Positions 13,275 through 15,847 of a stretch of 15,847 bases of DNA are shown here, one piece after another. A program made the translations under genes and the position numbers. The DNA lies in the NCBI GenBank assembly GCA_900547855.1, contig URIK01000027.1:1-15847 (forward strand), given 5' to 3'. Each line of letters opens with the position of its first letter. Position 1 is the first letter of the stretch. The stretch is from an uncultured Collinsella sp. GTDB taxonomy: Bacteria > Actinomycetota > Coriobacteriia > Coriobacteriales > Coriobacteriaceae. The notes beneath the pieces are model-generated. The model was given only the letters and a program-made list of their open reading frames with translations, did no database searches and was not told where the DNA came from.

Positions 13275-14168
13275 ATGGATACGAGTTATTACAACCGCTT
13301 TGGTGCCGAGGAACTTACGCGCCGCTTGTCGAGCGAGACCTTGTTGGCGCAGGGTCCCATGGGCAGTGTTCTGTTGAGTGAGTACGATGCCGCCGACATT
13401 CCACCGGCGTTTTGGAATCTGGCAGAGCCGCAGACCGTTTCTCGTATCCATCGCTTGTATGTCGCCGCCGGCGCGCAGGTGCTCATTACCAACACCTTTC
13501 AGGCATCGAGCTATGCCCTCAAGCACGACCAGATTGCGCCGTCCGTGGCGGAGGTCAATCGCGGGGCTGTCGACGATGCCCGCCAGGCGCACCCTCAGCT
13601 GCTGCTGGGCTCGATGGGCCCGATCGGTATTGAGTGGTTTGCCGAGGACTCTGCCGAGTATCGTGAAATCCGAGGCATTGCGCGCGAACAGGCGCACGCC
13701 TTGCTCAATGCTGGTGTTGACGGTCTGCTGATCGAGACGGTGACGTCTATCCGTAATTTGCAGCCCATGCTTGCCGGCGCCCGAGACGCCGCCGACGGCA
13801 TGCCTGTTCTGGTGAGTTTTGTCGTTGACGATAAAGGCGACCTGTTGGGCGATGGCCTCAACATCGAGGCAGCCGTTTTGTACGCCGAAAAACACGGCGC
13901 AAACTCGGTTGGTGTTAATTGCTGTTCGCTTGCGGCCGCGAACGCGGCGGTGCCCAGGATGGTTGCATCGGCGACTACTCCCGTTACGGTGCGTCCCAAC
14001 GTAGGCGATCCGGTCCAGACTCAGGATGGCCCCGTATGGCACGAGAACCCCGAAGCTTTCGCGCGCGCATGCATCGAATGGAGACATGCCGGTGCCGCAA
14101 TGATGGGCAGTTGCTGTGGAACCACGGCAATCACTACGGCAGCGATGGCCGAGGCGCTCGATATATAA
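13275..14168 (+). CDS. homocysteine S-methyltransferase domain protein
   Basis: A 297-residue single-domain Pcmt/S-methyl_trans barrel as in the N-terminal module of cobalamin methionine synthase. It would transfer a methyl group to homocysteine to give methionine. The three zinc-binding cysteines are present: C216 in GVNCCS and C280-C281 in GSCCGTT. Other family blocks are GPMGSVLL (27-34), ITNTFQASSY (71-80) and LLIETVTSIRNLQ (151-163). No folate, corrinoid or reactivation domains follow, so the methyl donor is open: S-methylmethionine, a betaine-like donor, or a separate corrinoid protein. ATG 13275 has GGGA 6 nt upstream and lies 11 nt after the regulator gene, so the two are probably cotranscribed. 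An intrinsic terminator follows at once. Confidence 0.88.
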   Translation: MDTSYYNRFGAEELTRRLSSETLLAQGPMGSVLLSEYDAADIPPAFWNLAEPQTVSRIHRLYVAAGAQVLITNTFQASSYALKHDQIAPSVAEVNRGAVDDARQAHPQLLLGSMGPIGIEWFAEDSAEYREIRGIAREQAHALLNAGVDGLLIETVTSIRNLQPMLAGARDAADGMPVLVSFVVDDKGDLLGDGLNIEAAVLYAEKHGANSVGVNCCSLAAANAAVPRMVASATTPVTVRPNVGDPVQTQDGPVWHENPEAFARACIEWRHAGAAMMGSCCGTTAITTAAMAEALDI

Positions 14169-14173
14169 AGGGC

Positions 14174-14202
14174 AAAACCGCTCCATACGGGGCAGTTTTT
14201 TT
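14174..14202 (+). terminator. intrinsic terminator after the homocysteine methyltransferase gene
   Basis: AAAACCGCTCC (14174-14184) pairs with GGGGCAGTTTT (14189-14199) with one C-A mismatch, one G-U pair and an ATAC loop, followed by a run of seven Ts (14196-14202). It starts 6 nt after the stop and ends the regulator-methyltransferase unit. Confidence 0.9.
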
Positions 14203-14221
14203 ATTGCCTGCATGTCTTCGG

Positions 14222-14286
14222 CAGCATTTGCCCAAATGGTGAATGCTGGTGCTGGCAGGTTGCCGAGTGCATGTTGCGGGTATACC
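14222..14286 (+). promoter_or_regulatory. leader of the phosphoglucomutase gene: overlapping inverted repeats and weak promoter
   Basis: CATTTG-CC-CAAATG (14225-14238) is a perfect 6-2-6 palindrome. It overlaps a second inverted repeat, CAGCATT (14222-14228) with AATGCTG (14242-14248), so the two cannot form together. Downstream, TTGCCG (14260-14265) and TATACC (14281-14286, within GGGTATACCC) are a tentative promoter with a short 15-nt spacer. Confidence 0.3.
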
Positions 14287-14326
14287 CCATGCGTACCATG
14301 ATCCAAACACTGTGAGGTGTCTGCGC

Positions 14327-15727
14327 GTGTGCGCGATAATTCATTTTGGAACTGACGGTTGGCGCGCTCGCGTCGATGAGGACTTCACTGCCGATAACGT
14401 TGCCCGTATCGCCGATGCCGTCGGCGAGTTGTGGCAAAAGACCAATCCGGGCAAAACGGTATATATAGGGTTCGATACCCGGCCCCTGGCGCGCGAGTTC
14501 GCTGAGCTTGCGGCGGGCGTGCTAGCGGCGCACGGGCTAGACGCCGTGCTCGCTTCGCGACCTGTCCCGACCCCTGCCCTTACGTGGGCGGCGGCTTATG
14601 ACGGTGAGGCGTGCGGCGCGCTCATGGTGACGGGGTCCCATCATCCGCAGGGCTATCTGTGCCTCAAGATTCGCATGGGTGACGGCTCGACCGCCAACCA
14701 GGATGTCATCGAAGAGCTCGAAGAGACCATGGCTCCCGAGCCAATGGGGATCGAGGGGCAATATCGCACCGCGGATATCATTCCTGACTATATGCAGGCG
14801 GTGGCATCGTTTGTCGATGCCGAAGCCATCCGCGCCGCGCACCTGCGCGTGGTTGTCGATCCCATGGGCGGCGCAGCCCAGGGCTATCTAGCCGACTTGC
14901 TGCGCGAGCTTGGCGTTGAGGTGCACGAGATTCACGCCGGGCAGGCGTCTGACCAAGAAGATATCTGCCCCGACCCCGTTGAACCGTGGGTGGACGCTTG
15001 CGAGCGCACGGTTATCGAGGACGGAGCTTGCGCTGGCCTGGTGACCGACGGCGACGCCGACCGTATCGGCGCGGTTGACGAGCGCGGCAGATATATACAT
15101 CCGCATCAGATCATGGCGCTCGTTTTGGGCGACTTGGTTCAATTTCGTAATTTGGAGGGGCGCGTCGTCGTCAATCTTTCATGCTCGACGCTCGTGCGTC
15201 GCATTGCCGAGGCGCTTGGCTGCCGCGTGACCGTCAAGCCAGTCGGTTTCAAATATATAGCGGCAGAGATGAAGAAGGGCGGCGTCCTCATGGGCGGCGA
15301 AGAAACCGGTGGTATCGGCATCGCCGCGCATATGCCCGAGCGCGATGGAATCCTCGCCTGTCTGATTCTGTGTGAGCTTATGGCAAAGACGGACGCGCCT
15401 TTGGGCGTTCTGGTCGACCAACTCGAGGACAGTTTTGGTAAGACGAGTTACGGTCGACGCGACTTGCGCCTTGAGGCCGAAGATGCCGAAACGTTACGAA
15501 CCCTGCTGCCGGGCGTAAACCCCAAGTCGATTTGTGGCAAGGTGCCGCAAAACGTTAGTCATATGGACGGCTTGCGTCTGTCATTCGAGGATGACACGTG
15601 GCTGCTGGTCCGTCCTAGCGGGACCGAACCAGTGGTGCGCGTCTACGCCGAGGGGTTCTCGGTGGAAGAACGTGATGAGTTGCTCGATGCTGGCTGTGCT
15701 TTAGCTAGGGGGACGTATCCGCTTTAA
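14327..15727 (+). CDS. phosphoglucomutase/phosphomannomutase family protein
   Basis: Alpha-D-phosphohexomutase that moves phosphate between C1 and C6 of a hexose phosphate; cytoplasmic. 466 residues with the four family motifs: catalytic phosphoserine S104 in VTGSHHPQGY (usual form TASHNP), metal loop DGDADR (241-246), sugar loop GGEETGG (323-329) and phosphate site RPSGTEP (429-435). The conserved N-terminal HFGTDGWRA (6-14) is present. I chose GTG 14327 because GAGGTG (14314-14319) lies 7 nt upstream and homologues start near IHFGTDGWR; an ATG at 14243 would add 28 unrelated residues and run through the leader. Substrate (glucose, mannose or glucosamine phosphate) is not certain. It contains several ATA isoleucine codons and AGA/AGG, which are scarce in the ATP synthase genes. 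Confidence 0.93.
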   Translation: MCAIIHFGTDGWRARVDEDFTADNVARIADAVGELWQKTNPGKTVYIGFDTRPLAREFAELAAGVLAAHGLDAVLASRPVPTPALTWAAAYDGEACGALMVTGSHHPQGYLCLKIRMGDGSTANQDVIEELEETMAPEPMGIEGQYRTADIIPDYMQAVASFVDAEAIRAAHLRVVVDPMGGAAQGYLADLLRELGVEVHEIHAGQASDQEDICPDPVEPWVDACERTVIEDGACAGLVTDGDADRIGAVDERGRYIHPHQIMALVLGDLVQFRNLEGRVVVNLSCSTLVRRIAEALGCRVTVKPVGFKYIAAEMKKGGVLMGGEETGGIGIAAHMPERDGILACLILCELMAKTDAPLGVLVDQLEDSFGKTSYGRRDLRLEAEDAETLRTLLPGVNPKSICGKVPQNVSHMDGLRLSFEDDTWLLVRPSGTEPVVRVYAEGFSVEERDELLDAGCALARGTYPL

Positions 15728-15820
15728 CCATGAGACTGCCTTATATAAAGAGATGCTCGGCGAGCGGTAGGTAACGGCTGGCAAACGTTAGTCGGATTCC
15801 AAGATGTGTAGGAAATGTGT
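15728..15820. other. non-coding tail before the right adapter
   Basis: These 93 nt follow the phosphoglucomutase stop and show no open frame, tRNA or clear terminator. TTATATAAAG (15733-15742) is AT-rich and could be part of a promoter for a gene beyond the contig, but there is no paired -35. Genomic sequence ends at about 15820. Confidence 0.6.
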
Positions 15821-15847
15821 CTGTCTCTTATACACATCTCCGAGCCC
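15821..15847 (-). other. Illumina Nextera adapter (reverse orientation), not genomic
   Basis: CTGTCTCTTATACACATCT (15821-15839) is the reverse complement of the Tn5 mosaic end, followed by CCGAGCCC, the start of the reversed read-2 linker also seen at the left end. The contig therefore has adapter on both sides, in opposite orientation. Confidence 0.98.

Noticed and set aside
13261..13275. Riboswitch (SAM or cobalamin type) controlling the homocysteine methyltransferase
   Set aside because: Only 11 nt separate it from the preceding gene, leaving no room for an aptamer, and the 120-nt divergent region upstream of the regulator shows only a palindrome.
1..15847. Inverted terminal sequences suggesting a composite transposon or linear element
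   Set aside because: The terminal inverted sequences are the Tn5 mosaic end plus Nextera linker, with a library index at the left; they come from library preparation.
1..15847. CRISPR arrays, tRNA or rRNA genes, defence or phage systems
   Set aside because: No regularly spaced direct repeats, cloverleaf-like sequences or cas, phage or toxin-antitoxin proteins were seen in either strand.

Overview
The window is a fragment of a high-GC Gram-positive chromosome whose gene content and order (uracil phosphoribosyltransferase, a complete F0F1 ATP synthase operon, murA, an LCP-family protein), heavy GC-ending codon use and frequent GTG/TTG starts point to the Actinomycetota, most likely class Coriobacteriia and plausibly Collinsella. 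This assignment rests on recognised protein sequence and layout, not on a database search. Both ends carry Illumina Nextera adapter sequence (1-49 and 15821-15847), so the window is a short-read contig with untrimmed adapters; only about 50-15820 is biological.

Layout on the plus strand: the 3' part of glpK (glycerol kinase) runs out of the left adapter, then upp with its own leader. A roughly 280-nt spacer with two inverted repeats and a promoter candidate leads into the ATP synthase operon atpI-like, atpB, E, F, H, A, G, D, C (1634-8517), in the usual F0-then-F1 order with short gaps or start/stop overlaps. The exception is the 124-nt leader before atpE, which ends in a very strong ribosome binding site. 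The c-subunit residues indicate a proton-driven enzyme. The operon ends at a 15-bp intrinsic terminator whose T tract lies 13 nt before the TTG start of murA. murA (peptidoglycan precursor synthesis) is followed 12 nt later by an LCP-family protein that probably attaches wall polymers, so this pair is a cell-envelope unit.

A 335-nt convergent intergenic region (11138-11472) is the most structured part: a 12-bp hairpin just after the LCP stop, a long imperfect palindrome (11171-11287, about 41 pairs in the best register), a REP-like element (11306-11367), and the terminator of the minus-strand gene pepT (tripeptide aminopeptidase). The repeats look like a dispersed or mobile element, or a structured RNA.

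pepT is divergent from a DtxR/MntR-type metal-dependent repressor. The 120-nt divergent region contains a perfect 8-2-8 palindrome near both presumed promoters, a good operator candidate. The regulator is followed after 11 nt by a single-domain homocysteine S-methyltransferase (zinc enzyme), an intrinsic terminator, and a phosphoglucomutase/phosphomannomutase-family gene with its own leader. The last 93 nt before the right adapter show no gene.

I found no CRISPR array, tRNA, rRNA, prophage or defence system. This is mostly ordinary core genome; the items worth following are in the intergenic DNA and in a few protein details.
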